DNA of 64,000 nucleotides from DAIQNV01 sp038748775 (GTDB taxonomy: Bacteria; Planctomycetota; Phycisphaerae; Phycisphaerales; UBA1924): positions 434,001 through 498,000 of the forward strand of contig JBCDIT010000001.1 in assembly GCA_038748775.1 (NCBI GenBank), written 5' to 3'. Position 1 is the stretch's first letter; the number at the start of each line of letters is the position of its first letter. The notes beneath the pieces were generated by a model. That model saw nothing but the letters and a program-made list of their open reading frames with translations, made no database searches and was not told where the DNA came from. Of the stretch, positions 1 through 7,868 are shown piece after piece. A program made the translations under genes and the position numbers.

Positions 1-41
1 TCGTTGTGCCCCTACCATCGCAGTCCACCGGAGATCCGAGC

Positions 42-470
42 ATGCCCGAAGACCGCTACGACGATACCGAAGAATTTGAAGGTCGCCTCGCCGGCACCAA
101 GATCCTCGTCGTCGACGACGACCGTGACATCCTTGCGTCGTTCGAAGCGGCGCTCGAATCCGAAGACGCCCACGTCATCACCGCGTCGGATGGCAACACC
201 GGCGTCCGCCTCGCGAACGAGGAGCACCCGGATCTGGTCGTCCTCGACATGATGCTCCCCGGTCGCTCGGGCTTTCTCGCGCTAGAGAAGATCAAGGGAC
301 GCGAGGACTCCCCGCTGGTCATCATGGTGACCGCCAACGAGGGCCGCCGCCACCAGGTCTACGCAGAGAACCTGGGCGTTGACGACTACGTGCTCAAGCC
401 GGTCCCTCTCGGTCGACTGATCGAGGCCGCAGAGCGGCTCCTCCGGGCAGCAGGCAAGATCTCGGACTGA
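42..470 (+). CDS. Stand-alone response regulator (receiver domain only)
   Basis: A 142-residue protein made almost entirely of one receiver (REC) domain, residues about 18-135. The acidic pocket is D25-D26-D27, the phosphoacceptor is D69 in VVLDMMLP, the switch threonine is T97 and the conserved lysine is K119 in LKP. There is no DNA-binding or enzymatic output domain, so it should act by protein-protein contact after phosphorylation by a histidine kinase that is not in this window. I chose ATG at 42; an in-frame GTG at 6 would add 12 residues that do not belong to the fold. The next gene starts 7 bases after its stop, so the two are probably cotranscribed. Confidence 0.9.
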   Translation: MPEDRYDDTEEFEGRLAGTKILVVDDDRDILASFEAALESEDAHVITASDGNTGVRLANEEHPDLVVLDMMLPGRSGFLALEKIKGREDSPLVIMVTANEGRRHQVYAENLGVDDYVLKPVPLGRLIEAAERLLRAAGKISD

Positions 471-477
471 TTCCACG

Positions 478-807
478 ATGCCCAAGCGACGCCAACTGGT
501 CTTGATCAAGCTTGAGAATCCCGACGACAGGCTGAGCGCCACCGTGCCGCTTGGCTCGACCGGCGACTTCGTCAAGGCGGTCTCCGCGTTCAACACCGCC
601 CCCGACGGGGGCGCCGGCAAACGCATGGGGACCGAGGTTCTCCACGGCCCTGGGATGGTCGTCGAAATACCCGCCGGTCAGAGTGAGATCCGCCAGGCCC
701 TGGTCACCTGCACCGAACAAGACCTCGCCTGGCCGGTGCTCCGGGGTATCTGCTCGGCCACCGGCTGGAAGCTCCAAGACATGGAATCGGGCCAGATGTT
801 CGGCTAG
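478..807 (+). CDS. Hypothetical protein, 109 aa, downstream of response regulator
   Basis: A small soluble protein with no signal peptide or membrane segment. I do not recognise the family. It starts 7 bases after the response regulator stop and reads in a codon usage like its neighbours, which supports a real, cotranscribed gene. The sequence alternates short hydrophobic strands and charged turns and has two cysteines (TCTEQD and GICSAT) with no metal-ribbon spacing. A role linked to the upstream receiver protein is only inferred from position. Confidence 0.6.
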   Translation: MPKRRQLVLIKLENPDDRLSATVPLGSTGDFVKAVSAFNTAPDGGAGKRMGTEVLHGPGMVVEIPAGQSEIRQALVTCTEQDLAWPVLRGICSATGWKLQDMESGQMFG

Positions 808-975
808 AGCGTCTCCACTGGGTTGTAGCGTCGGGCTTGCGGTTTGCGAACCGGACAGCCCGCCGGATTCACTCCGGCGCGGCTTCCTCAAGCGAGTGTT
901 GCGGCCTGAGGCCGCTACGGGGCGATCCGACCCGCTTCTCAGGCCGGCCCGCGGCCCGCGGGCGTACGATGATCT

Positions 976-1269
976 ATGCCGACGTACGTGTACGCCTATC
1001 TCGATGACAATGGCCAACCGACCGACGAGGTCTTTGAACTGACCCAGTCGATCAAAGAGGACGCGCTCACCGAACGAGACGGGCGCCCAGTCGCACGAAT
1101 CCCCCAGGCCCCGAACATCGCCGGCAAGTGGTCGGACATGAAGGCCAAAGGCCAACTCTCAAACGAGAACCTCGAACGCCTCGGGTTCACCAAGTACGAA
1201 AAGCGGGGCGACGGATACATGGAGCGCACCGCCGGCAAGCAGGGACCAAGAGCTATCAGCGCCGACTGA
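976..1269 (+). CDS. FmdB-like protein lacking the zinc-ribbon cysteines
   Basis: 97 aa. The N-terminus MPTYVYAYLDDNG followed by EVFELTQSIKEDALTE matches the start of FmdB/CxxC_CXXC_SSSS regulatory proteins, which normally begin MPxYxYxC and carry two CxxC knuckles binding zinc. Here every ribbon cysteine is absent (Y-L-D-D-N-G in place of the first knuckle, R-D-G-R-P in place of the second), so zinc binding is unlikely. The C-terminal half (SDMKAKGQLSNENLERLGFTKYEKRGDG) suggests a small DNA- or protein-binding module, but that is inference. It stands alone and its last 14 bases overlap the 3' end of the convergent glycosyltransferase. The 168 bases before it hold several short hairpins and no gene. 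Confidence 0.6.
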   Translation: MPTYVYAYLDDNGQPTDEVFELTQSIKEDALTERDGRPVARIPQAPNIAGKWSDMKAKGQLSNENLERLGFTKYEKRGDGYMERTAGKQGPRAISAD

Positions 1270-2386
1270 GGCCGCGGCGTTCCAGCCTTGCAAGCTCGGA
1301 TTCAAGAACATCGACGACCCGTCCGAAGGCGAACCCCGGCGCGGCGTTCGCAGCAGCGAACGATGCTCTCACCCGCCACGCGTCGTCGCCGGCGATTTGC
1401 ATCGCCTCGTCCCAGTCTGAGTCATCATCGACCACGATTGACCACGACGCCGAGCGCGCAACGCCAGCGCCGCCGGCCCGCCTTCCAACGACCAACGGCT
1501 TGCCGGCCATCGCCGCTTCCGCGACGAGCCGACCCGTTCCGGAGCCTCGGGCCGGTTCCGCTCCGCCCGGACAAACCACGAGATCGGCCGCGTCGATCAA
1601 CTCCGCCATCTGCTCAGTCTGACCAAGCGGGACCACCACCGTCCGAGCGTCGAAGGCATCGGCGGCCCGCGCGACGGCGTGAGGTCTTCCGCCGGTGACG
1701 ACGACCCGGACACCGCGCCGCCGCCCCAACTCGCCGGCGGCGCGGAGGAAAGGACCGAACGCGGCATCCGAGATATGGACCGAACTGGTCACCATCAGCA
1801 GCGTGTCGTGGGGGATGCCCAAGAGCATGCGCACGTCGTGTCGGCTCGTCTTCGTCCCCGAAGGCACCGGGCTCGCCGGCGGCAGCGTGCGCACGCCTTT
1901 GAACACCGGTTCTCCGATCGAGATCACGCTCGAACCGCGTTCTCTCGCGAGCTGACGGGCCTTGCGCTCCGCCCAGACCGCCCCCGGCAACCACAGCCGC
2001 TGGCTGCCCTGCATCACCAGCATCGCCGGACGGCGGTAGAGCGCGAGAAGGCGGCGAGCTTCGTGGGCAGCGCTGCGCCCCATCGGCACCCACACCTGCC
2101 CGGGCCAGACCCGCGTCAGCGAGAGACTGATGCCGGCGTGCGCCCGCGTCCGGCGGTCGACCCATCCGGCAAAGCCGAGCGGGTCGGCCTCGACCGATCG
2201 CCGGAGCGGCCGGCGGAGCTCTACGTTAACACGATCGTCGAACCACCCAGGATTCGCAACGCCGTCGGCGAACACCGTCACGTCGTGACCCCGTTCAGCG
2301 AACGCGCGGCTCAACGCGATTCCCCAGGGCCCGGTGTGCTCCCAAGGCCTGGCGTGCGCATACTCAAGCACCAGCGCGATCTTCAT
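1256..2386 (-). CDS. Glycosyltransferase (GT4-like, GT-B fold)
   Basis: 376 aa. The N-terminus MKIALVLEYAHARPWEHTGPWGIALSRAFAERGHDVTVFAD is the usual first Rossmann strand and acceptor domain of GT-B glycosyltransferases. In the C-terminal half, VVVPLGQTEQMAELIDAADLVVCPGGAEP followed by GRLVAEAAMAGKPLVV is the nucleotide-sugar-binding region with the spaced acidic residues of family GT4. It probably adds a sugar to a surface glycan or lipid-linked saccharide. Its start overlaps the stop of the upstream O-antigen-ligase-like gene by ATGA, so the pair is translationally coupled and probably acts in one surface-polysaccharide pathway. Donor and acceptor cannot be read from the sequence. Confidence 0.8.
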   Translation of the reverse strand: MKIALVLEYAHARPWEHTGPWGIALSRAFAERGHDVTVFADGVANPGWFDDRVNVELRRPLRRSVEADPLGFAGWVDRRTRAHAGISLSLTRVWPGQVWVPMGRSAAHEARRLLALYRRPAMLVMQGSQRLWLPGAVWAERKARQLARERGSSVISIGEPVFKGVRTLPPASPVPSGTKTSRHDVRMLLGIPHDTLLMVTSSVHISDAAFGPFLRAAGELGRRRGVRVVVTGGRPHAVARAADAFDARTVVVPLGQTEQMAELIDAADLVVCPGGAEPARGSGTGRLVAEAAMAGKPLVVGRRAGGAGVARSASWSIVVDDDSDWDEAMQIAGDDAWRVRASFAAANAAPGFAFGRVVDVLESELARLERRGLSRR

Positions 2387-3642
2387 TCGCGATTACCTCG
2401 CATGCTCAAGGCGAACAGCGCAGCGAGCATCGCGGCCGTCTGTTGGCTTGCGTGCAGCGTGTCGAAGAGGCTGAAAAACGCGAGTCCGATCAGCGCGAAT
2501 AACGGCCCGGCTCTCGCCGATCCGATCGCGCCCTTGGCCCAACCGATGCTGCCACGCAACGCGAACACGAACACCGCTCCGAAGAGCCCCACACCCACGA
2601 TCCCGTTGCACGCGGCCAGATGGAACCAAGTGTTGTGCGCATGGTCGTGCAAGGGCAGATAGGCGTCGCCGCGTGACTGTGCCCAGGCCGCGTAACCGGC
2701 GGTGCCAACTCCGACGACCGGGCTCGACGCAAACGCGTGCGACGCCGACACCGCCATCGCGAGTCGGGCCCCGACGTCGCCCGAGTAGTCGCCCTCTTCG
2801 ACCGAGGCGCTGACCTGCTCGAACGCCGAGGACACGCGGTCACGGATCGCCGGCGTCGCGGCGGCCACGCCGGCGCCGAGAACACCCGCCGCGATGCAGA
2901 CCGAGGCCGCGTGTCGTCCTTTGCCGGTCCGGATCGCGACGACCAGGCCCACGAACACCATCCCCATCGCGGCGAGCCATCCACCCCGGGAGCCGGTCGC
3001 CGCGAGACCGATCGCGGCGGCCATCGCCAGACCGATCGCGATCCACCGTGCGCGGCCCCGGCCCATCAACGCCGATGGGAGTTGGAGCCCCAGCGCAACA
3101 GTGAGGACCCCGCCGGAGACCGCCGGATCCCACCACCCCGACACCCGGCCCGCAAACCGGTCAAACGGCGTCTCGAAGCCCAGCAGTTCGCCCAGGCCGT
3201 GGTAGAACTGCACCAACTGCCCGAGCACGAGGCCGAATACGAGCCCCCGCACCACGAGACCCCGTCGGTCGAGAATCGGCCAGAACATCGCGATGGCGAT
3301 GCACCATCGCAGGTTTCCTGGTTCATCGAGGGCGACGTTCCGGGGAGCGTCGGTCCAGAGGATGCCGGCGAACAGCCACGCGGCGAAACCCATGAGCAGG
3401 AGGGGTAACGCCCGCCGAGGCAACAGAAGCAGCGCATCGCCCAGGACCCACAAACGGAGCAGGGTGTAGATGAACACCGGTACGAGGGCGAATTCGGCGT
3501 AGCTCGTCGGGCCGGTCATGAACGCGGCGGCCGCGGCGGCGAACCAGGCGTGGACGGCGTGCCCCCTGGGGTCGCGTTCGCGAGCTTTCGCCCGTACCGG
3601 GTCGAAATCAAAGCTCTTGGATGGGGCTGCTCGCTTGCTCAT
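2383..3642 (-). CDS. O-antigen ligase / polymerase family membrane protein
   Basis: 419 aa, almost wholly hydrophobic with about ten to twelve predicted transmembrane segments. A large hydrophilic loop (about residues 265-330) carries the tell-tale LHDHAHNTWFHLAACNGIVGVGLF, the H-x-H-N-x-[WY] region conserved in O-antigen ligases (WaaL) and Wzy-type polymerases. It would transfer or polymerise lipid-linked glycans in the cytoplasmic membrane. It is the first gene of a two-gene unit with the glycosyltransferase below it (ATGA overlap at 2383-2386). The divergent M20 gene starts 32 bases away, so both promoters share that short spacer. Confidence 0.8.
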   Translation of the reverse strand: MSKRAAPSKSFDFDPVRAKARERDPRGHAVHAWFAAAAAAFMTGPTSYAEFALVPVFIYTLLRLWVLGDALLLLPRRALPLLLMGFAAWLFAGILWTDAPRNVALDEPGNLRWCIAIAMFWPILDRRGLVVRGLVFGLVLGQLVQFYHGLGELLGFETPFDRFAGRVSGWWDPAVSGGVLTVALGLQLPSALMGRGRARWIAIGLAMAAAIGLAATGSRGGWLAAMGMVFVGLVVAIRTGKGRHAASVCIAAGVLGAGVAAATPAIRDRVSSAFEQVSASVEEGDYSGDVGARLAMAVSASHAFASSPVVGVGTAGYAAWAQSRGDAYLPLHDHAHNTWFHLAACNGIVGVGLFGAVFVFALRGSIGWAKGAIGSARAGPLFALIGLAFFSLFDTLHASQQTAAMLAALFALSMRGNRE

Positions 3643-3674
3643 AGGATGCTGGGACAGGCTTCTAGACTACGGGC

Positions 3675-4883
3675 ATGACGATTACGACAACGCTTCTGAG
3701 GGACCTGGTCGACCAGCTCAACGACGGGCTCGTCAATCTTCGGCAGGATCTGCACCGCCACCCCGAACTCGGCTACGAAGAATCGTGGACAAGCGGACGG
3801 ATACGCGACGAGCTCAACGCCGCCGGCGTCCCGTTCGTCGACGGGCTGGCCGGCGGGACGGGGATCGTTGCCCACCTCCAGGCAAGCCCGGGCGCCGACA
3901 ATCCGGCGACGATCGCGCTCCGGGCGGATATGGACGCGCTGCCCATCGAGGAGAAGACAGGACGCGACTGGGCGAGCCAGACCCCCGGCAAGATGCACGC
4001 ATGCGGGCACGACGGGCATATGACCATCCTGGTCGGGGCCGCGAAGGCGCTCGCCCAGATGACGCGCTCCAACAACGTGACGTTCGTCTTCCAGCCGGCC
4101 GAAGAGGGCGGGGCCGGCGGCCGGCGTATGTGCGAAGACGGCGCGCTGCTCGGTGATGGAAAAGGCGGGCTCGGGGCGCCGGTCGATCGCATCTATGGCC
4201 TTCACGGCTGGCCCGAGCAACCACTGGGCACGATCGGGACCCGGGGCGGGCCGCTGCTCGCGGCGACCGATGAGTTCGAGATCACCATCCGCGGCACCCA
4301 GGGCCACGCGGCGTTCCCCCACTTCGCCAAGGACCCGGTCGTGTGCGCCGCCCACGTCGTGACGGCGCTCCAGACGCTGGCGAGCCGCGAGACAAACCCG
4401 GTGGACGCGAGCGTGTGCACCGTCGGGTCGATCCACGGCGGGAGCGCACACAACGTGATCCCGAGCGAGGTCGAGCTCATCGGGACGGTTCGCACGCTCC
4501 GCGACGAGACGCGTGTCGCGATGCGCACGCGCCTGCACGAATTGGTCAAGGGCGTTGCCCAGGCGATGGGGTGCGCCGCGGACATCGCGTGGCACGAGGG
4601 GTACCCGGTGACCCACAACGACGCGCAGCTCGCCGACGGTGTGCTCAGACTGGGCAACGCGGCGCTCGGAGACGGCCGCGCGATGCGCATCGAAGACCCG
4701 TTCATGGGCGGCGAAGACTTCAGCTACTACGGCCACCACGTGCCGGCGTGCTTCTTCACGCTGGGGCTGAAGCCCCAAGGGGCGACGAGCGTGCCACTGC
4801 TTCACCAAGCCGAGTTTGACTTCAACGATGAGGCGATCGCGGTCGGGGTAGAGATGTTTTGCCGATTGGCGATCGAGGGTTAG
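3675..4883 (+). CDS. M20 family amidohydrolase (hippurate/N-acyl-amino-acid hydrolase type)
   Basis: 402 aa, the usual length of the family. It opens with LRQDLHRHPELGYEE, typical of M20D amidohydrolases. Metal ligands are visible as C110 and H112 in HACGHDGH, the PAEEG motif near residues 141-145, and later conserved histidines including the one in LHQAEFDFNDEA near the C-terminus. The central dimerisation domain begins at the TIRGTQGHAAFPH segment. It should hydrolyse the amide bond of N-acyl amino acids or related compounds in the cytoplasm. It is monocistronic as far as can be seen. The substrate is not determinable here. Confidence 0.88.
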   Translation: MTITTTLLRDLVDQLNDGLVNLRQDLHRHPELGYEESWTSGRIRDELNAAGVPFVDGLAGGTGIVAHLQASPGADNPATIALRADMDALPIEEKTGRDWASQTPGKMHACGHDGHMTILVGAAKALAQMTRSNNVTFVFQPAEEGGAGGRRMCEDGALLGDGKGGLGAPVDRIYGLHGWPEQPLGTIGTRGGPLLAATDEFEITIRGTQGHAAFPHFAKDPVVCAAHVVTALQTLASRETNPVDASVCTVGSIHGGSAHNVIPSEVELIGTVRTLRDETRVAMRTRLHELVKGVAQAMGCAADIAWHEGYPVTHNDAQLADGVLRLGNAALGDGRAMRIEDPFMGGEDFSYYGHHVPACFFTLGLKPQGATSVPLLHQAEFDFNDEAIAVGVEMFCRLAIEG

Positions 4884-4989
4884 GGCCATCGTCACTCCAG
4901 CGGGAGACTGCTCTGGCTCGTTGTTCATCACCTCATGTCTTGGTGTTCTGCCTCGTCGTCGCGCTTGGTGAAGTCGGGCGTTCGGCCAT

Positions 4990-5606
4990 AGCGGGATGTT
5001 GCTCGCCGAACTCTGTACCGGAGTTCGCACGTCTCACGACGTTCGCCGGCGCCGAAACACTCGAGGATGCGTCGGCTGCCGACCTTGAACACGTAACGTC
5101 GGTGGTCCTGTCTTGGCTTCGAAGTGACGTCGATCCCCAGACGTATATCGACTTCATGGAAGCCCGACCCGGCGCCTACAGGAGCACAGCGAGCGCTTCG
5201 GCCGACAGCGCACGTCACGGCGCACGGGCTGCGTTCCCGGGCGATCGGGAATGGAGACGCCTCGATGCCAAGGACCGTGTGGCGTGGATGCTTCGGTATC
5301 AGGCGACTCACCTCGCACCACCGCTCGGTGGCGAGGGGCCGGCGAGCATCGTCGCCTGGATTGGCGGGCGCCGGCCTACGCCTCCGGAGTTCGCGCACGC
5401 CGGAGCCACCGGCAGTGCCGCGATTCACGCCGGCGACGCTCGGGCACGCGATCGCAGGGACGGCTTGGATTCAGGCCAGGACCGGTTCTCGAGCGTCTCC
5501 ACTCCTGATCGATATCCGGTTCGAGTTCGATCGGGAACTGGCGCGGTGGTTCCCCTCCCGGATCGTGTTTGTGGGAAATCATGGGCCACGACGCCGAAGC
5601 ATCTAA
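4990..5606 (+). pseudogene. Possible frameshifted gene in the 4.9-5.7 kb gap
   Basis: The 800 bases between the amidohydrolase and padR contain no intact gene I can defend. One forward frame looks protein-like from about 5020 to 5360 (segments such as ASAADLEHVTSVVLSWLR and DAKDRVAWMLRYQATHL). The next forward frame looks protein-like from about 5430 to its stop at 5606 (PLLIDIRFEFDRELARWF). Together they suggest one old gene broken by a frameshift between 5360 and 5430. No family is recognised. From 5600 to 5690 the sequence becomes unusually AT-rich and is probably the padR promoter. Confidence 0.3.
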
Positions 5607-5670
5607 ACCTTTACTGTTTCTTTGTTTACTGGTATTTAGAACACCTTGATAGTAGTCATCTGACAATTTT

Positions 5671-5724
5671 CCCCTTGATCGCCTAGGGGAGTGAAATGTA
5701 CGCTTCCCCTAGACGAACAAGGGG
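5671..5724. promoter_or_regulatory. Double palindromic operator upstream of padR
   Basis: Two copies of CCCCT-N9-AGGGG lie at 5671-5689 and 5706-5724, 35 bases apart. The second copy, read on the opposite strand, matches the first at 17 of 19 bases, so the whole block is one large inverted repeat centred at 5697.5. Inner arms CTAGGGGA (5683-5690) and TCCCCTAG (5705-5712) and outer arms CCCCTTG (5671-5677) and CAAGGGG (5718-5724) are all perfect. The right edge is 5 bases before the padR start, so a bound protein would also cover its ribosome-binding region. An AT-rich candidate promoter (for example TTTACT at 5625 and GATAGT at 5648) lies just upstream. Autoregulation by the PadR protein is the natural inference. 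Confidence 0.75.
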
Positions 5725-5729
5725 TAGCG

Positions 5730-6092
5730 ATGGACGAAACACCCAGCCAGGCCGAGATCGTTCCGGGAACCCTCGATGCGATGGTGCTCTCGGTGCTCGC
5801 GGAGGCGCCGACCCACGGGTACGGGGTCGCCCGGGCGATTCGCAGCCGGAGCGGCGACGCGATTCTCGTTGAAGAGGGCACGCTCTACCCGGCGCTGCGT
5901 CGGCTCGAGAAGAACGGGCTCATCCGGGGTGACTGGCGGAAGAGCGAGTCCAATCGAAGGGCTCGGTATTACGAACTGACCGAAGCGGGCAAGCGCCGGC
6001 TCGCGGCGGACATCGATCGCTGGTCGCGCAGCTCGTCGGCGGTGAACGCGGTGCTCGGGTTGACATGGGCTCAGTTTGGAGGTGCCTCGTGA
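5730..6092 (+). CDS. PadR family transcriptional regulator
   Basis: 120 aa. The winged helix is clear: LDAMVLSVLAEAPTHGYGVARAI, then EGTLYPALRRLEKNGLI, then RARYYELTEAGKRRLAA, the standard PadR signature with the E-G-T-L-Y-P recognition-helix region. The short C-terminal helix (W..SSAVNAVLGL) would dimerise. I chose ATG at 5730 rather than GTG 5691 because the upstream start lies inside the operator. The gene overlaps the next one by GTGA at 6089-6092, the arrangement usual for PadR genes linked to membrane proteins with a permease-prefix domain. Confidence 0.92.
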   Translation: MDETPSQAEIVPGTLDAMVLSVLAEAPTHGYGVARAIRSRSGDAILVEEGTLYPALRRLEKNGLIRGDWRKSESNRRARYYELTEAGKRRLAADIDRWSRSSSAVNAVLGLTWAQFGGAS

Positions 6093-7129
6093 ACACGACG
6101 ACGGACGCGCTGTCGGCTCGCGCCAAGGCGTGGATCGATGGGTTCGTGCACCTCTTTGGGAAGCGGAACGAACTCGACGGGCTTGATGAGGAAATCGCAG
6201 GTCACCTCGAGTTGCTCGAGCGTGACATGGTGTCGCGGGGTGTACCCGAGGGCGAGGCCCGACGGGCGGCGCTGCGGGCGTTTGGAGACCCGGGGGCGGT
6301 GCGACGGAGTGCCGCGTTTGAGATACGAAGGGAGCGCATCATGGCTGGGTGGATCGTCGGTGGGGTCGGGTTCATCGTGGCGGGGATGATCGGCGCGACA
6401 GTGTTGGATACGAAGCCAGACTGGAGGAAAGTGGCGCCGTACACCGGGCTGCGGATCGCCCAAGACGGTGACATCGAGGTACGCCATCAGGGAACGTGGT
6501 GGACGCTCGACGCGATCGATGGCGTGACGGCTGAACAGCTTGCATCGGCAGCGGAAGAGACGTTCGGCGGTGATCTCGTCGTGAAGAGGCTGGCGGAGGA
6601 CATCTATGAGGTGCTGCGATCCGCCGGTCATGTCCCGGGCGAGGAGGTGATGCTCGCGGTGTCGTCGATCGAGACCGGCGAGAAGTTGATCTTCGACGGC
6701 GTCGAGATGACCGAAGACAACCGGCGCGCGTCGTGGACGCTTCGAAACGGCGAGTCGATCGCGCACACGTCGCCAGCCTGGAGGCGCGTGGCTCCGTTCA
6801 CCGGGCTCCGCATCGAAGGCGATGCGGTCCGGATCGAGCAGGAGGGGGTGTGGTGGTACGTGCGCTCGATCGACGGGATCGAGACCGGTGCGCTCATCGG
6901 AGTTGCGGCGGCGGAGTTCGGCCCAGGGCTTGTGCACAAGCGCCTGGGCGAAGACATCTACGAGGTGCTCGTCGCCGCCGGCTGGACGCCCGACACGGCG
7001 GTCGACCTAGAGCTGTCCGTCACGCCGGACGGCGCAACGCTGGTGGTCCACGACGTTCCGATGACCTCGGCAAAGCGTCGGCAGATCTGGCAAGCGCGAC
7101 AGAACGCCCGAGACGGGCGACGGGACTGA
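6089..7129 (+). CDS. Membrane protein with permease-prefix domain and two long tandem repeats
   Basis: 346 aa from GTG 6089, which overlaps the padR stop. Residues 1-80 (ELDGLDEEIAGHLELLERDMVSRGVPEGEARRAALRAFGDP) match the permease prefix domain normally found at the N-terminus of MacB/FtsX-type permeases partnered with PadR. One transmembrane helix follows at about 86-106. Instead of a permease, the rest is a duplication: residues about 110-222 and 229-340 share W-R-[KR]-V-A-P-[YF]-T-G-L-R-I, a G-x-W-W strand, K-R-L-x-E-D-I-Y-E-V-L and the spacing between them. I do not recognise the repeat. It is probably an extracytoplasmic or cytoplasmic domain pair anchored by the single helix, regulated by PadR. 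Confidence 0.85.
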   Translation: MNTTTDALSARAKAWIDGFVHLFGKRNELDGLDEEIAGHLELLERDMVSRGVPEGEARRAALRAFGDPGAVRRSAAFEIRRERIMAGWIVGGVGFIVAGMIGATVLDTKPDWRKVAPYTGLRIAQDGDIEVRHQGTWWTLDAIDGVTAEQLASAAEETFGGDLVVKRLAEDIYEVLRSAGHVPGEEVMLAVSSIETGEKLIFDGVEMTEDNRRASWTLRNGESIAHTSPAWRRVAPFTGLRIEGDAVRIEQEGVWWYVRSIDGIETGALIGVAAAEFGPGLVHKRLGEDIYEVLVAAGWTPDTAVDLELSVTPDGATLVVHDVPMTSAKRRQIWQARQNARDGRRD

Positions 7130-7180
7130 TCGACAAACCGACGAGCCTCCCTCGGCCCCGGGGCCGGCTCGATTCGATGG

Positions 7181-7375
7181 TCAGTGCGACCAGCCAATGG
7201 TCTTGAGCAGGGCGTGCGTCTCGTTGCGGATACGCTGCACCTCGTTGGCCGCGACGAGCAGCTTGTCGACCTCGTCGATGATCTTGAGCAGCCGAGCTGC
7301 GGTGCGGCTCTGGAGCGTATCAGCATAGGGCTGGTTCGCGTTCGCGGCGGTGGCGAGCAAGTCGGGGTTGATCAT
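7181..7375 (-). CDS. Small hypothetical helical protein, 64 aa
   Basis: A short ORF starting with ATG at 7375, encoding a highly helical, charged protein (RTAARLLKIIDEVDKLLVAANEVQRIRNETHALL) that looks like one amphipathic coiled coil. There is no signal peptide or membrane segment. A weak purine-rich AAGGGA sits about 13 bases upstream. It lies 43 bases downstream of the next minus-strand gene and could be cotranscribed with it. The function is unknown, and the gene could be spurious. Confidence 0.45.
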   Translation of the reverse strand: MINPDLLATAANANQPYADTLQSRTAARLLKIIDEVDKLLVAANEVQRIRNETHALLKTIGWSH

Positions 7376-7418
7376 GTCCTGTGGTCCCTTCGAAACGGAT
7401 GGACGGCGGTTCGTGTGA

Positions 7419-7868
7419 TCAGGTCAACGACGTCGTGATCGCGGCGGCGAGGCCGATCGCGCCCCCGAAGACGCCACCCCAGACCACAAGTGAGCCCAGG
7501 TCATCGTGGATCATGCGCTGGACGATGTGCTTGGCAAGTTGGGGCGTGAGGTCGCGGACACGGCGGATTCGGGATTCCATCACCATCTCGACGAGCCCTT
7601 TGAAGGCCTGATCGGAATCGAGACGGGCGGCGATCGCGTCGGCATCGAGCGTCGCGCCGATCGCGATGAGTCCGACAGAGATGATTGTCGTGACCCGCGA
7701 CTTGTCGATCACGACCAGCGGGGATGTCGTATCGAGGGTGATTGACGGTACGGTCGCGGCCCGAGTCGGGCGTTGTCCGAGGATGGGGTCTCGGTGCAAG
7801 GCAACGCCCCTGTTGTCGGCGGGGGCTGATACACTGGAGGGTGGCGGACGACCCCGATCCCATCGCAC
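7419..7868 (-). CDS. Hypothetical small membrane protein
   Basis: The convincing part is the last 100 residues: a hydrophobic segment (VTTIISVGLIAIGA), a charged helical middle (LVEMVMESRIRRVRDLTPQLAKHIVQRMIHDDL) and a second membrane helix at the C-terminus (LVVWGGVFGGAIGLAAAI). The start is uncertain. The longest reading frame begins at 7868, inside the divergent uvrC gene, and its first 35 residues are proline/arginine-rich and not protein-like. TTG at 7799 or GTG at 7712 are more plausible starts. No family is recognised. It probably forms a unit with the 64-aa gene below it. Confidence 0.5.
   Translation of the reverse strand: MRWDRGRPPPSSVSAPADNRGVALHRDPILGQRPTRAATVPSITLDTTSPLVVIDKSRVTTIISVGLIAIGATLDADAIAARLDSDQAFKGLVEMVMESRIRRVRDLTPQLAKHIVQRMIHDDLGSLVVWGGVFGGAIGLAAAITTSLT

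Noticed and set aside
838..925. Several short hairpins before the FmdB-like gene
   Set aside because: Stems of 5-6 bases are common in GC-rich spacers; no riboswitch or known RNA family is recognisable.
5691..5729. Upstream GTG start for padR
   Set aside because: It lies in the middle of the symmetric operator at 5671-5724 and adds residues outside the winged-helix fold.
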